Below are positions 45,996 through 58,859 of a stretch of DNA of 64,000 nucleotides, one piece after another (positions within the stretch are counted from its first letter, which is position 1; the number at the start of each line of letters is the position of its first letter). A program made the translations under genes and the position numbers. The DNA is from Latrodectus hesperus. Lineage: Eukaryota > Arthropoda > Arachnida > Araneae > Theridiidae. The stretch is from NCBI GenBank assembly GCA_037975125.1, contig CM075862.1, positions 60,612,779-60,676,778 on the forward strand, in the 5' to 3' direction. The notes beneath the pieces are model-generated. The model was given only the letters and a program-made list of their open reading frames with translations, was not told the origin of the DNA and did no database searches.

Positions 45996-46228
45996 ACTTT
46001 AAACTTCACACCCCTTTTATGAATGTCCGTTTACTTTTTTTACAACTTTACCAACAACATTTTGTATTTGTTAATATGATGTTATGATAATTAGTGCAAA
46101 ATCATCCGTTTTGCAATATATTTTATTTGATTCTTATATGATAATGTGTATAAAAATCTGGCAATTTTTTCGCAAACAATTTGTTGAATAAATGTTTTTT
46201 TTTTTCATGAAGTTAAAGTTTAGTTTCG

Positions 46229-46254
46229 TGTCCGTCTAGCTTTTTGACAAAGTG
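46229..46254. repeat. Right terminal inverted repeat of the Tc1 element
   Basis: TGTCCGTCTAGCTTTTTGAC then AAAGTG, followed by the TA duplication. Confidence 0.9.
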
Positions 46255-46256
46255 TA

Positions 46257-47692
46257 TGTATCTATTAATAAACTTTCAATGTTAATTTTAAAAATGTATT
46301 TCAAAATCGTCAGTGTTCGTAATATGCGAAATACTTAAATTAAATTGGTAAACACTATATTCAGTATTCTTTTTTTAAATAAGACATACGACAATTATTT
46401 CCTAAATCTTAAAATAATAAAGAAATTAAAATCAAGTTCATAGTTCTAGTTTAATTTAAAATTTCCGAATAAATGAGATGGAAAGTTTATTAACATTTTT
46501 TCATAATTTATTTTTATTAAAAGTAACATTAATATTTTTGTATTCATTACAGTAGATTTATGTTTTCTGTAAAATGCATTCTCTTATATTTATTTTTATA
46601 CTAAGCAATTTTCAATTTATAAAAATATTTTATTATGACTTTTCTAAATTTCAATCTAAAAAAAAGCCAAAATTATTTTACAGGCTTCTGTGAACTGATT
46701 CCCTTATTCCATATCCTTTTCACATTTAATATTTACTAATATTTCCATAATTATCTATGATCATTCGCACGTAAGTATTTTTAATAATATATTTGCCTTA
46801 AGACTCCTGTTTATGTCAAGCAATAATAAAAATTTTACATGTAATATTTTATTTGTAATATATTATCTTCAAATATATTAAATATTATTTTCAAAAAATT
46901 TTTCTACAGATTTTAAAAATATTTTGTCTTTTAAAAATATTTACCAGGGACAAAATAAATTAAAATATTTTGTCCCGGGTAAATAATTGCATTTTTAACA
47001 TTTGGATTAGTTTAAAGGTATAAACAAACTAAATTCAAAGACAAAAAAATAGTTTCTGATCATTAACACTTTTTTTAAATACCGATATAATTAGTAAAAT
47101 GTATTAAGATATGAATTGAAATAATACAAATAAAGTAATGAAACACAGAACAATTATTTAGATATGTTATTTTATTTTTGATTTTAGTAATTGGTGATTA
47201 AAATGAACTATAACTTTACTTAGAATTATTTACATTAAGATATCGCAGTATAAAAATAAATAAATCTAAGTATTTAAAACAACGTAATACTTAATTAAGG
47301 GAAATAACAATGTATTTTTTCACAAATATACCCATTTTCCCCTACATATGGTTATTTAAATGAAATATGACTTAGAAATAGCTGAAATGCATTGAAATAT
47401 AATAATTCACTAATAAACTCATAAAATTTGTAATCAAATATATTCTAATTTTATTTATGTCAATATTTTTCTATAGTTGGCTTAATGCATACCTAATGAT
47501 ATATGATTTGAGATAATAAAAATTCTTGATTGTATTAATAAAGCTTAGTCTATATATCAAATATTGGTGACCTTTCTATTGATTTTCGCAAGAATGTTGC
47601 CAAAACAGCATTTGTAAACTATCATATCATTGATTTATATAGTAAAATGTTGCATAAAATTTACGTATTTATTTCAATACATTGGTTTGTGT
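46257..47692. other. AT-rich non-coding stretch
   Basis: Nothing coding recognised; contains one strong hairpin (listed separately). Confidence 0.6.
46938..46985. repeat. Inverted repeat (hairpin), 20-bp arms
   Basis: 46938-46957 (TATTTACCAGGGACAAAATA) and 46966-46985 are reverse complements with one mismatch, loop of 8 bases. It includes GC pairs, so it is stronger than chance AT palindromes here. No downstream T run or coding neighbour suggests a specific role. Confidence 0.85.
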
Positions 47693-47834
<142 letters not shown>

Positions 47835-48051
47835 CTCATTCATTATTTGATTAAAGTTTTCATCAGAAAAATTTCAGCTGTAAGAATAATAAATAAATTA
47901 TTATCACTAAGATTCATTAGTTATTTATTAATATTAATTCAAATATAATTTGAAATTAATATAAAAATCACCATCGGTTTTTTATTTAAATTATATTTTT
48001 CAGTTAAATAAATATTGTTATAAATTTTTTACAAATATAAACAATAATTAT

Positions 48052-48417
48052 GTTGTTGTCGCTTGGACAAGCCAAGCTCGTTAGCTGAAGGTAATCCGAA
48101 ATTAAGTCAGAAAAGTGAGTCTTTCTTTTTAACCAGAGTAACGCGAAGGTAAAAGTACGTTTTTGCCTTAAAACTTCTCTGATAGATGGCACCACCAGAT
48201 GATTCACTCCCAAAATTTTCCCTTTGAATGACAGGGATAGAAAATTTTCCTTCAGACCACTAAATTTATAGTAACTGCTCAACGACAGACCACAGGACTT
48301 TTGATTCCACAGAATTAAAGAGCACGTATGCAGTATGTACTTGTAGGGCCTTTGTCGAATCCACCTATTCCGAAGGAAAACCGATGCCCTAATCACTAAA
48401 CTAGCATGGCTCTTAGG
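48052..48417 (-). mobile_element. tRNA-derived SINE with 10-bp target duplication
   Basis: On the minus strand the element starts near 48417. Its A box lies in TAGTTTAGTGATTAGGGCA (about 48386-48404) and its B box in GGTGGATTCGACA (about 48354-48366). A non-tRNA body of about 300 bp follows and ends in GCGACAACAAC at 48052. The direct repeat CAATAATTAT flanks it at 48042-48051 and 48418-48427. A 138-residue open frame on the minus strand (48004-48420) spans the SINE; it has no protein motif and runs through the flanking duplication, so it is not called a gene. Confidence 0.88.
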
Positions 48418-48427
48418 CAATAATTAT

Positions 48428-49990
48428 AGAAAATATTAATAATCCTATAAACGATAATTTACCTAAACCCTGATTAAAAGCAATGCGATGATTGTACCTA
48501 TTTAGTATTCCAAATCTACAAAAATAAATCAGAAGGGATACTGCAAAATATTTAGGGAATCGTATTGTATCAATAAATGGGTATAACATTACAGCTTAGC
48601 ATACATTAGAGGCATTACTATGCTTATTGATGAGGGGAATTTTTTAGACTGATTCCAGACATTGTTAAACAATTAAAAAGGGTGTTGCTTTTCTACTTTC
48701 TACATGCATAATTGAAGGGGTGAGCGCTTCCAAATTTTCCTGATTCTCTCCCATGTGACATGCAAACACGAACTAATATATTTTAAAAAATTTTGAAGTG
48801 ACGTAATACGTGCTGGACTTAATTTGTAATGGCTTTCAATTGCTAGATTGAAAATTTCTCGTTATCAAAGACATATTATAGTTATACTATTAATGTGTTC
48901 AATTACAACAGTTTTCATTTCTCTTTTTCTGAAACATTTACGCATGCTTATTGGTCATTCATGCTATTGTTTTAAATCACTATTTTGTAATTTAGTTGAA
49001 TATTTTATTATTTTTCTTAGGTTCAAGATAATATTGAAATTTTAAACATTAAGGTATTTAGAAAATGTGTGGGAGCACTTTTTGAAACAAATGTATTGCA
49101 CATTTGAAGATTAAAACTTGCTTATGAATAATAATAACTAAATATTTGATTGTTTTTACTAGAATAAATAACAAATTAAAATTAACTTTTATCAAATTAA
49201 ATTTAGTTATATTTATTCTCAAGTAAATTAAATAAGCTTTAAAGATTCAAAATCGCAAATAAATTATTAAATTAGAGAAAGTATTAACACATTAATGTAT
49301 ATGGACACACAATTAATGAAAATTATAAAAATATTCAAACGCATGCTAATAAAATTATCATTTATATCAAATTTAAAATGTATTTTTTTTAAAATTGACA
49401 CAATATATTTTGCATTATTATTAATAAATTGTATAAAATTATCTTAAATACAATTTGTGTGAATTAAATTCTTAAAAAAATTTAAAAATCTCCTTGACAT
49501 TAATAGGCACGAAATCGGAAACACAAAATTTATTGAGTACAAATATAATGATATATGCTTATATGCAAAAATTAATGTACTGGCTAATATGAATTCAATA
49601 AAAAATATCTTTTGTCTTTTTTTCGAAATTTTACTTAATTTTATTAGAGTAAACGTAATAGATTCTATCAAGTGAATGTGTTGATTCTAATATAAAATAC
49701 TAAGAGAATCACAAGTATGATATTTTAATCTAGAAGTAATATATTTTAAATGTATTTATAGCTACAATATCATATTATAAATTATAGGAGAAAATAATTT
49801 ATTGATAATGTATGTTATCAACGGTTGATAAATGCTTTATAAGTAAAATCACCTTTCCCAATAAAATAAGTAAGTTTTTGCAAACCATAAAATTGTTATT
49901 TAGAGTCATGGTTCATTATCATGGCACATTATGCTCATTGAATCAATAACTGTATTTGTCACATTTTTATGAAAATTCTAATAGGAAGCC
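48428..49990. other. AT-rich non-coding stretch
   Basis: Nothing recognised. Confidence 0.6.
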
Positions 49991-49993
49991 CGG

Positions 49994-50049
<56 letters not shown>

Positions 50050-50052
50050 CCG
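49991..50052. repeat. (AT)n array inside a perfect 62-nt palindrome
   Basis: The run starts CGGTATATAAATATAT and ends ATATATTTATATACCG; the entire 62 bases equal their own reverse complement, including the non-AT edges. It sits exactly where the SINE body at 50053 begins. Confidence 0.92.
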
Positions 50053-50275
50053 ACGACGGACGAGGTCGACTCAGACTTTCATCCCTTCAGTGGGTCGATA
50101 AACTGAGTACCAAGCATCGGAACTAAACATTGGGGGTTTCACGTTAGACTGACCACCTAACTGGGACATATGCTGCACACCCCAGGGCCCTTGGTCATGA
50201 AATCATTTATGGGCACTGTAGGATTAGGCCTACATGGACTGTCGTGCTACGGAATTTAGTTTAGTTCTATAAAAA
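50053..50275 (+). repeat. SINE body lacking its tRNA head
   Basis: Contains CGACTCAGACTTTCATCCC, AGTGGGTCGATAAACTGAG, GGAACTAAACATTGGGGG and GACCACCTAACTGGG, the same ordered blocks as 13420-13530, and extends further 3' to TTTAGTTTAG. The expected tRNA-like 5' part is absent; the palindromic AT array takes its place. Confidence 0.75.
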
Positions 50276-50439
50276 TAGTGTTTCATTTCTTACATAATAG
50301 TTACTGGGTCTGCATATCCATTCAAAATTATAGTTTTTCATAAAATACCGCATAATCGATAGTTAGGAGAATAATGTTTCTGGAAGCCATTTTAGTTTTC
50401 ACTCCGAGTTATTTCGCCTTCCTGGGAGATTTTTCATAG

Positions 50440-50620
50440 ATAGTAAGACATTTTTTCGTGTAGACTAAAATGGGGACTCAGAAAGCTCACGTCCATCCAT
50501 ACCAACAGAAGTGCATGAAGACAGTCAATAGTCTCTGGAATCAAACCCGGGACATTTTACAATCCTACTACTACAGAGCACTATCCTACTACAACATTGT
50601 GGTCACCATTAGACAATTTC
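50440..50620 (-). repeat. Possible tRNA-headed SINE fragment
   Basis: On the minus strand a B-box-like CCGGGTTTGATTCCAG (50535-50550) follows, about 45 bases earlier, an A-box-like TAGTAGGATAGTGCTC (about 50578-50593). The block is less AT-rich than its surroundings. No target duplication was found. A diverged tRNA pseudogene is an alternative. Confidence 0.45.
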
Positions 50621-51503
50621 CTTTTACAAATCATTTAACTTGTATTTCTTCAAAAGGATTGCCATGTGAACAATAACGGGGAATATTGATTTTCACTTCA
50701 ATTTGTGAAGCTGTATGACATGAAATTATTTCCATTTCTAGTAACATTTTCAAATAATTAGTCAATCTTTAATTGCGATGGAGAAAGCTATTATTGACTT
50801 ATACTGACCTATAAAGTAATAATTTAAATAAGATATAATTACTAAAAAACATGGTGTATTCAAAAATATTACAAGAATGCAATTTGGCAAGTAATTATTT
50901 TTAGATAAATGTTTATTAAATATATTTCTTAATTAATATCCTTTCTTAAGGCAATACGCAATGAATGATCAAATACATCACAACATTATTAATCTCATAG
51001 TATATACGGTATATTTCAGTTAATTGTCAGTAATTTTTTTTTTACAATTACGAATTTGTATACACGAAACTAAAGATTATCATTTATTTAAAATTTTAAA
51101 ACACATAAAAATAGTTTTACATGCAAAAATGAACTTAATACAATTTTATTTGCTCTTACATTTAAATTGTCTCTATGCAGTTTTCTGAACAGTTTAGAAC
51201 AAAAGAAAATGGATGTTTCATATTTTAAAAGATCCAACGTCGTTATGGTAACTTAAATATTTCTTGAATGCAATTGTGTGTAACGGTGAATATAATTCAC
51301 TACTTAATACACATCACATACACTAACAGAAAATAAAAAATGAAGTTTATGTTTTAAAATAAAACATCTTCATATGGATTAAATTATTTATAATACCATT
51401 TTCTATTATAATTTTTCTGTTTATATTTCATAACAAATTTTTTAATTTCTCAACATGTATTTATGAATATTTTTAAGTATCCTAGACTTTACAGAAATTT
51501 GTA

Positions 51504-51507
<4 letters not shown>
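50621..51507. other. AT-rich non-coding stretch
   Basis: Nothing recognised. Confidence 0.6.

Positions 51508-51565
<58 letters not shown>
51508..51565. repeat. (TA)n microsatellite
   Basis: About 58 bp of TA dinucleotide. Confidence 0.97.
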
Positions 51566-51567
<2 letters not shown>

Positions 51568-52429
51568 CAAAAGATGTACAGTACAAATTATAAGATGGAA
51601 AGATAGATATAATATATATCACAAATATTACTCAAGAATTTACTCACATTGCGGCAAATTTAAAGTATTAGGTACATTGTGATAAATATTCCTTAAAGTG
51701 GCAATAATTTAAGTATACATATATTTTAACTCGACATCGGCAATATATGTATTTTCATCAGCTAAACTCTATATGCGTAATGAGATCAAACCAATTTCAC
51801 AGATACTCTGTTGCATTGGAAGCATCTTAGGCATAGTTTTCATCGAATGATGGGTATAAGCATTGTATAGTTGACCCATCTTCTTAGTTCATATTCCAGA
51901 ACTTTGCACGTTACTATAACAGCAATTTTCCACAGATATTTGTACTTAATTAGCATTTCTTAAAAATACAATATTAATTAATATTTCATGTTACGAAGTT
52001 AAGCATATTTAGAAAATCTCCATACGATATTATAAATAATTTTAACTTAAGAAATGTATTTTAAATACTACATAAACCATTCACCTAGTCTATAATCAAT
52101 AACTGAAGCAACGAAATATAAAATGGCATTTAAAATAAATTGTTTAAAATTATATATTCCTCATTATGCATAACTTCTGTATATTCAAATATATTCATTT
52201 TTCAATATTTTTATTGCTAATTAGAATTTAAATCGATGCATATCACACCACAATGTACATTCATTAATTAAAATATATACATTAAATATTATTTCAAGAA
52301 AAAGAATAAGATTTTATAAATTCACAAAAAAGGTTTAAGAAAATATAATAGTTAAAGAGGTAATTTATAAAAATTGTTTTAATAAAAATTGAATTTGTCA
52401 AATCGGAGTGAAGTTTCGTTAGAAAAAAA
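51566..52429. other. AT-rich non-coding stretch
   Basis: Nothing recognised. Confidence 0.6.
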
Positions 52430-52830
52430 TGAGGGCAATATTTCTTTCATAGGTCATTTTCTTTTCAGTTTCCTCTATCAGACCTCCAAAATATAAAAAA
52501 AAATAGAAAGATTTGTGTTAATTTTATTTATACTTCAGAAAAGATTTTGTTCATTCCCTTACTCCATCTATCTGCTCAATAAATCACTTTAATCATAAAA
52601 AATATCAGCAGAAACATAAAGTAAATCGACCGAACTTCTTGAATAAAAGTCACTTTTGCATTTTAAACAAGTTAATTTTCTTTTTGTTGTCAATTTAAAT
52701 TTACATCTCCTATGATTTGTTAAGAAATTATTAAAAATTCCAAAACATTTACGTTTTGACTTCCTAAAATTATAGTTACCGCTGATGATTTAAGACTGAA
52801 AAAAGCTATTTTATGCTTTTAATATTTATA
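52430..52830. repeat. Dispersed repeat B, copy 2
   Basis: AAATCGACCGAACTTCTTGA (near 52623) and AACATTTACGTTTTGACTTC (near 52744) match AAATCGACTGGAATTCTTAA (near 58072) and AACATTTACGTTGTACTTCC (near 58212), with similar spacing. It corresponds to the downstream part of copy 3; overlap with copy 1 is not clear. Confidence 0.7.
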
Positions 52831-54825
52831 AAGAATACAGTTGAATGTAAAATGTTACTTATTTGGAAAGGAAATGCTTAATGAAAAGAACAAGTATCAT
52901 TTTTTGTGGAAAGAGAAGTCTAGTTGAAAGCAATTTAATTACACAATTTGTTTGAAAATCTAAATATTTTTGATATTCATGCATAAAATACTAATGATCC
53001 AAATATTTTGAGATTTCCTTGCAATGTGTATAAATAAAGATTTTTTTAAAAGGACAGCTATAATTTTACAGAAATATTTTTTTTACATTTTAACTCATTT
53101 TATGCTTTATTAATATCAATTATGTGAAATATTTTATATTATTGGCGAACAATTCAATCACAATATTATTTATTAACATAAATATTGCTATATTTTATTT
53201 TTTAAATGATTTATAATGTTCAAAATTTTTTGTTTTTCTGAATGTCTTAAATTTAAATTTTTATGTGCATTTTAATTTAGAAAAAATAAAGTATAATTTA
53301 CAAAATCATTTCTAATTAAATTCAAAATATATTAGCTCTCATAAACTTCGATAACCATTAACTGTACAAATGTTATAAAATAATATCCGCTATCTCAGCA
53401 AAAACAAATTAATAAATATACTTTGATATAAATCAAGTGAAAATAAAAAATAAATAGAAAATATTGATTGGATCTTTAAAATAGTAATTTTTATTGAAAT
53501 CAAAAGTATGTATTCAGGAAACAGGATATTGAGATGTTCTTCAGGAAACAGGATAATGATTAGTTCTAGCAGAAAAATTTATATAATTATTTAAAAATAT
53601 GTAAATTATAACTAAAACAAGAAATATCAAAAATTTCAATGAATGTAATGCTTATTTATGAACTTTTATAGAGCCTTCAATTAAACCAAGAATAAATTCA
53701 ATCAAAATATCCAAAGTGTATTTTAAGGAATAAATACATATCGATGTTTAGAAGTAACTAACTCGTCTAGCTAAATAAAATAAAAATCTTAGACGAAATT
53801 TTAACACCAGATTTAAGTACACAAACATGACACGGAAAAATGCGATTTTAAATTTCAAATAATTGTTTTTACTTAACAAGATAAATGTAGTTATAATTGG
53901 AAATAAGCAGAACTTTCTATTCCCATTGATTTTCGTACTTATGTTATGCCCGTTATTTGAAAGTTTTTTAGATAAGCAAATTATAATTTAATGAAAGTTG
54001 TTTTGAGCTAACGATCTCTACATGAACTCAGCGTCCTTATCATCATTGAAAGGACTAGAATCATGCAGTATCAAAAATATTTGAAGTTGTGATTAAATTG
54101 CTTTTGCTTCTGCTGCTGCAAAATGTGCAAAACTATATAAATAAGGACTGTTCAGTTTGTGAACAATTTATCTCTTATCCTGTTCATATAATAAACTAAG
54201 GTCATATGTGGAAATTTAAAACGTTGTTAAGATTAAATAAGTCACATCTAGGATTTCTTCAGTAGTTAGTGTTGGACACCGTGATATTGAGGGCTTTCAT
54301 AACTTTCAGTAAAGATTCCACATGTCGCTCATTTTTATGTTATTTTAGAATTAATAAAATGTTTAATTTTCTTGGAAAAAGTATAAAAATATTTTTTATC
54401 CAAAAAAACAAGCAAAAATTTTTGGGATCCTTGCCATATAATCTCTGAGTATAAACAGTTTTCAGTATATTTAATGCAAATTTCTAACTTACACAACAAT
54501 GTAAAAAGAGGAACTAGTAGGATATCCCCCTCCACCATTGGCGACCTTTGTGACTTTATTTCATCGCCAAGTTTTTTAACCGGAGAATTTTCCCGAAATT
54601 CCAAAAATACGCATTTTAGAAAATTTTAAATCACATAATAGTTTAGAAAATCTAAAAACTTATTACTGGAAAATTAATAAAAACCTTTTTTTGCTGGGTT
54701 TGCCTTCTCTTCTAAACAACCGGAATAAAGATAGGTAAATAACAATAATGGATTTACTTGATATGTCGTCAAGGCCACATGTCGAATATACTCGGTGATA
54801 TTATGATTATATTAAAAAATATATA
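52831..54825. other. AT-rich non-coding stretch
   Basis: No gene recognised. A short direct repeat, TTCAGGAAACAGGATA, occurs near 53513 and 53540. Confidence 0.55.
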
Positions 54826-55045
54826 AGAAAAAAATATGTAAGAAAATATATAAGAAAAAGATAATAAATAAACAAAAAGAAATTGGGGACAAAAAGAACA
54901 GCTTGCGATGCTGAAAATGTAAAAGAAAAAATAATAAATTTAAGAAGTATATAAGAAAAATATATAATAATAATCAAAATAAAAAAGATATAAATAATAA
55001 ATAAACAAAATAATTGTCAAAAAAAAAACAGTTTACGATGTATAG
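54826..55045. repeat. Imperfect tandem duplication, period about 130 bp
   Basis: AATAAATAAACAAAAAGAAA followed by GAACAGCTTGCGATG (to 54910) matches AATAAATAAACAAAATAATT followed by AAACAGTTTACGATG (to 55040). The intervening part of each unit is rich in ATATAAGAAAAA. Confidence 0.75.
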
Positions 55046-57769
55046 ACACTGGCGATAACGAAACACAACAGCAATCATAGAACAAAAAGTCCGAATTGAA
55101 AGTAAAATGAAAACTTTTGTTGCATAAAATGAAAAAATGCTGTTTCCACTGAAAAGAACCATATATATGGCATAAAAATTCTGTAAAACACGAGATAAAC
55201 CAAATATAGCAACAAAAAAATCTGAAAAGTAACAAAAACTCAAATATGCAACACGATATTCAAAACAAAGGACACTAGATTTGGCGAGAAATCACTTGGG
55301 AGGGGATATCATACTCGTACTTACACCGAAAGAAAATATATAAATCAAACTTTGTTATATTTAGTCTGCGAATCAAAATAAAAAATTCCAATTTGGGAGA
55401 AATATGAACACTAACATTACATAATAATCACAGTTTCTAGAGATTTTTATTAAACTGCATATTATATCTACTTAAGGCTTGAGTATAATTAACATTATAT
55501 GATCTATTTAATATTGTTTAAAGTTTTTATGTATTTTGAGGTTACGGGGCATATGCAAAAATACTTTCTTATATCTTAAGATGTGATTAACACTTAATAC
55601 TGTCCCATTTTAAAATACGTAACCATCTCTCCATATGTCCTAAATGTATGAGAGTGCATATGTATCTATGTATGAATATACTTCATTTGTTTACCTAAAA
55701 ATTTAAGCATAGTTGTAAATAATTTCAAAACTAAATAAATTACTAAAAACCAATTTTTTTGAATTAATGAATTTTAATTATTAATTCGTTATTTGAATTA
55801 TTAAGGAATTTTATTTGTAGGTAATGTAGAATATTAAAAAGTCCCAAGCATATCTAGAAACATAATTTATAAAATTAATGATGTAAATAACTTAAAATTT
55901 CACAACTGTATTTAATATTAAAAATAATAGATCAAATAAACTTTGCTGATGTTAAAAGTAACGATTTGAGCTTGATAATATTGACAATAAAGTACTATTA
56001 TTTATAGTTTCCTTTGCTAGTGAAATTTCATATGTACTTCTTGCCGACCACGTAAAATTATTCCAAAAATGGTATAACTGAAATTTATTCGAACATTATA
56101 AATTAATCATATCAGTTTGTCGATATGAATAAAGAATATATATAAATTTCCGTTTATTGATATTGTGTGACCTATTCCATCCTTTCTTAACTTATAAAAC
56201 AAATTGCCCTCTCTAATTTAAATCGAAGAAATGATGGAAAGTTTCATTAAGTCGTTTCACATAATGATGATCATGATCATTCTAAATTATATTAAATTAT
56301 AAAATTTAAATTTTATTTAACTAAATTGGATTTAAATTGTTAAAAAATAAATAAAATTAATTATTAAATACTTTAATTGAAAGAGAACTTTTTCATCTCT
56401 GGTTTTTAACGTCATTTATTTTCACAAAATTCAGTAATTATAACTGATACGTTTTCAATTGATAGATTTTAATTAATGTTTGTTAACAGTAATGAAGGAA
56501 AAATTAAATTTCAAGTTGTTTTCCGAGAATCTTTTTAAACTGTATTTTTAAAATATGACTATTTTAAATTTGTTCTTTTTTATTTCTGGTAAAAAATACA
56601 AATGAAGCCAAATATGTTGATAAAAATAAAGCTTTTACTTTATGATGGTAGAAATAAAATGAGTTGGTAATAATATTCCGTATGATCAAACACATTTATG
56701 TATTTATAAATACATTAATATGACTTATTCAATTTTATAAAAAAGAAAATAAATCAAAAATTTTTTTAACATTTTTGATCGTGTAGTAAAATACAAAAAC
56801 CATTTTAGTGTAGAGTTCTAACGTATGTAAATTCAATTAGCAGTTTATGATATATTTCGCCATTACTATAAATTTGATATGTATTGTTATAAATTAGTTC
56901 TACAATTCACTTGCTTGCACAATATATTGATAAATCAAATGACATAAAAATATCAGATGTAACTGTTCACACGATTATTTATATTCAAATATAAATGTAA
57001 AAAAGTATAAACTTTAAATTTTTCACATTTTAAAACATTAATTTTAACTAATAATTACCTGATGAAATAAATATCATATTTAGAATGGTTTTCATCATAA
57101 TAATTTATATTACTTAAGTCCCAAAAATATAACATTAACTAATGTTTCATTGAATTTACTAAGCTTTAATATAAACATCATTAAAAATATTTAATTTGGA
57201 ATAATTTCTCTGTTATTAGAAATGTCGATAAATATGTTTAATTTATTGATACATTATTACTAAGATTACATCAGAGAAACTTCTCTACATCAGAGAAAAA
57301 ATTTTAATATTATGAAAGAAATTTTTTATAAAATAAATATAAATGTAAAATTTCAGAAAAATGAAAAACAAAAATCCTAACAAAATTATCTAAAGTATAA
57401 AATAAAGAATACCTTTAAAAATATAATTATGAAATAACAGATTCAATTTAATAATATTAGTATCCCAAAATCAGCACGATTTGTCAAAATATTTATTGAA
57501 TGAATTCAAGTTTTTCAATGTGAATACTTTAAATAAAACGAAACAAATTATATTTAGTTATTTTAAATTATTTTTTCCTTTATAGGAAAGATGAGTGGTA
57601 GTACAACAAAAATAAAAAGGCGTGAATGAAAAAAAGCTTTTTCTTGGCATATATTATTTTCTTATATAAATTTTCTCTGCATTTTAAAGTTATTTCTGTT
57701 TAAATATGGTGATGCCTTTCAATTGCGAAAAAATACCCGGCAACATTTATTGAAAAATAAAAAAGTATC
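55046..57769. other. AT-rich non-coding stretch
   Basis: No gene recognised. Two overlapping minus-strand frames at 54974-55243 are Phe/Tyr/Ser-rich and have no motif beyond hydrophobicity. Confidence 0.55.
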
Positions 57770-58270
57770 ACAGTAATAAGATGGAATAATACATATAAGA
57801 AAAATGCTTTTTACAATGTACCTCTTTCGGGATTAAATTTGTGAAATTAGGGAAAACTTTCTTCATGAAAAATAATTGAGTATGAAAAACAACCTTTCTT
57901 TTTTTATCCCTTTCCTTTTTAATGCTCTTTTTTAACGCTGAAAAAAAAACGGACAGAACACCGAACAGTGTTAATTTTACATGCATTTTAGATGCGCCTT
58001 TTTCATTTTCTAATATTCCACCAGTAAAAGAAAGTGTGTTAATCGTAGATAAGGCTACAACAAAGTAAAATAAATCGACTGGAATTCTTAAATTAGTGTT
58101 GATTCATGCATACATATATTTAAACAGGCAAAATACATTTTGTTTTTCGTTTTGTTGTTGTTTCAGTTTTATCTTGGAGGGACATGGTGAGTAAATTGCA
58201 ATAAATTACAGAACATTTACGTTGTACTTCCTCAAATTGTGATTACTAGTTCTGTTGCCAGACTTATAAT
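57770..58270. repeat. Dispersed repeat B, copy 3
   Basis: The longest copy. Its first part (57800-58070) aligns with copy 1 (37640-37900) and its second part (58060-58250) with copy 2 (52610-52780). A 72-residue minus-strand frame (57768-57986) lies in it; the corresponding stretch in copy 1 has stops. Confidence 0.75.
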
Positions 58271-58859
58271 ACTTACCTTATTTATGAAAAGCTTAAAAAG
58301 TATGAAAGTTTATTTGAAAATGATGTAGCAAAATGAAAGTGAAACTTTTCATTATCTTAGAAAACTCGTCTGCATGAACACACTATATGCTAAAACACGT
58401 GGTGGAACATTCATGTTTGAATACAAAACATTTTTTACAGTGTTTTATTTGCATAAAATATAAATGTCTCAGGAACTTAGAGATTTTATTATATTATTAG
58501 AGTAAACGAAATAAATTGTTTTAAATAAATTCATAATATTTGAATTTTTAACTCGTAATTTCTTTTTATTAAATATTAAAACTTTTCTCATTAAGCGCAT
58601 ATTTTGATTATTTCATTTGATATTTGATTGACGACTTTCCAATTTAAAATTAAGTTTTTTCTCCAATTGCTTTTTTAATCTAGCATTTTTCGTCTTTTGT
58701 TATATATTTTGAAACAGCTGTTGTACATATGAAGTTTGTTAAACATTAAATGTATTAAGTAGAGAAGCCGAAATGATATCAAAAGTACTTTTTTTTAGTT
58801 TGTTTATTCTCCGAGTCTGTGTGTGTTTGTGTTCTCACATCGAATTTTGGCGTAGCTTT
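58271..58859. other. AT-rich non-coding stretch
   Basis: Nothing recognised. Confidence 0.6.

Larger units (their letters stand above)
45235..46254 (+). mobile_element. Tc1-like DNA transposon, both ends present, internally shortened
   Basis: Flanked by TA at 45233-45234 and 46255-46256. The left end begins CATTGTCAAAAAAGTAGACG and the right end, reverse-complemented, begins CACTTTGTCAAAAAGCTAGA; both continue CGGACA. At about 1020 bp it is shorter than a usual Tc1 element (1.3 kb or more), and the transposase N-terminal DNA-binding region is missing or unrecognisable. Confidence 0.92.

Noticed and set aside
48004..48420. 138-residue minus-strand open frame
   Set aside because: It spans a tRNA-derived SINE and its flanking target duplication, with no protein motif.
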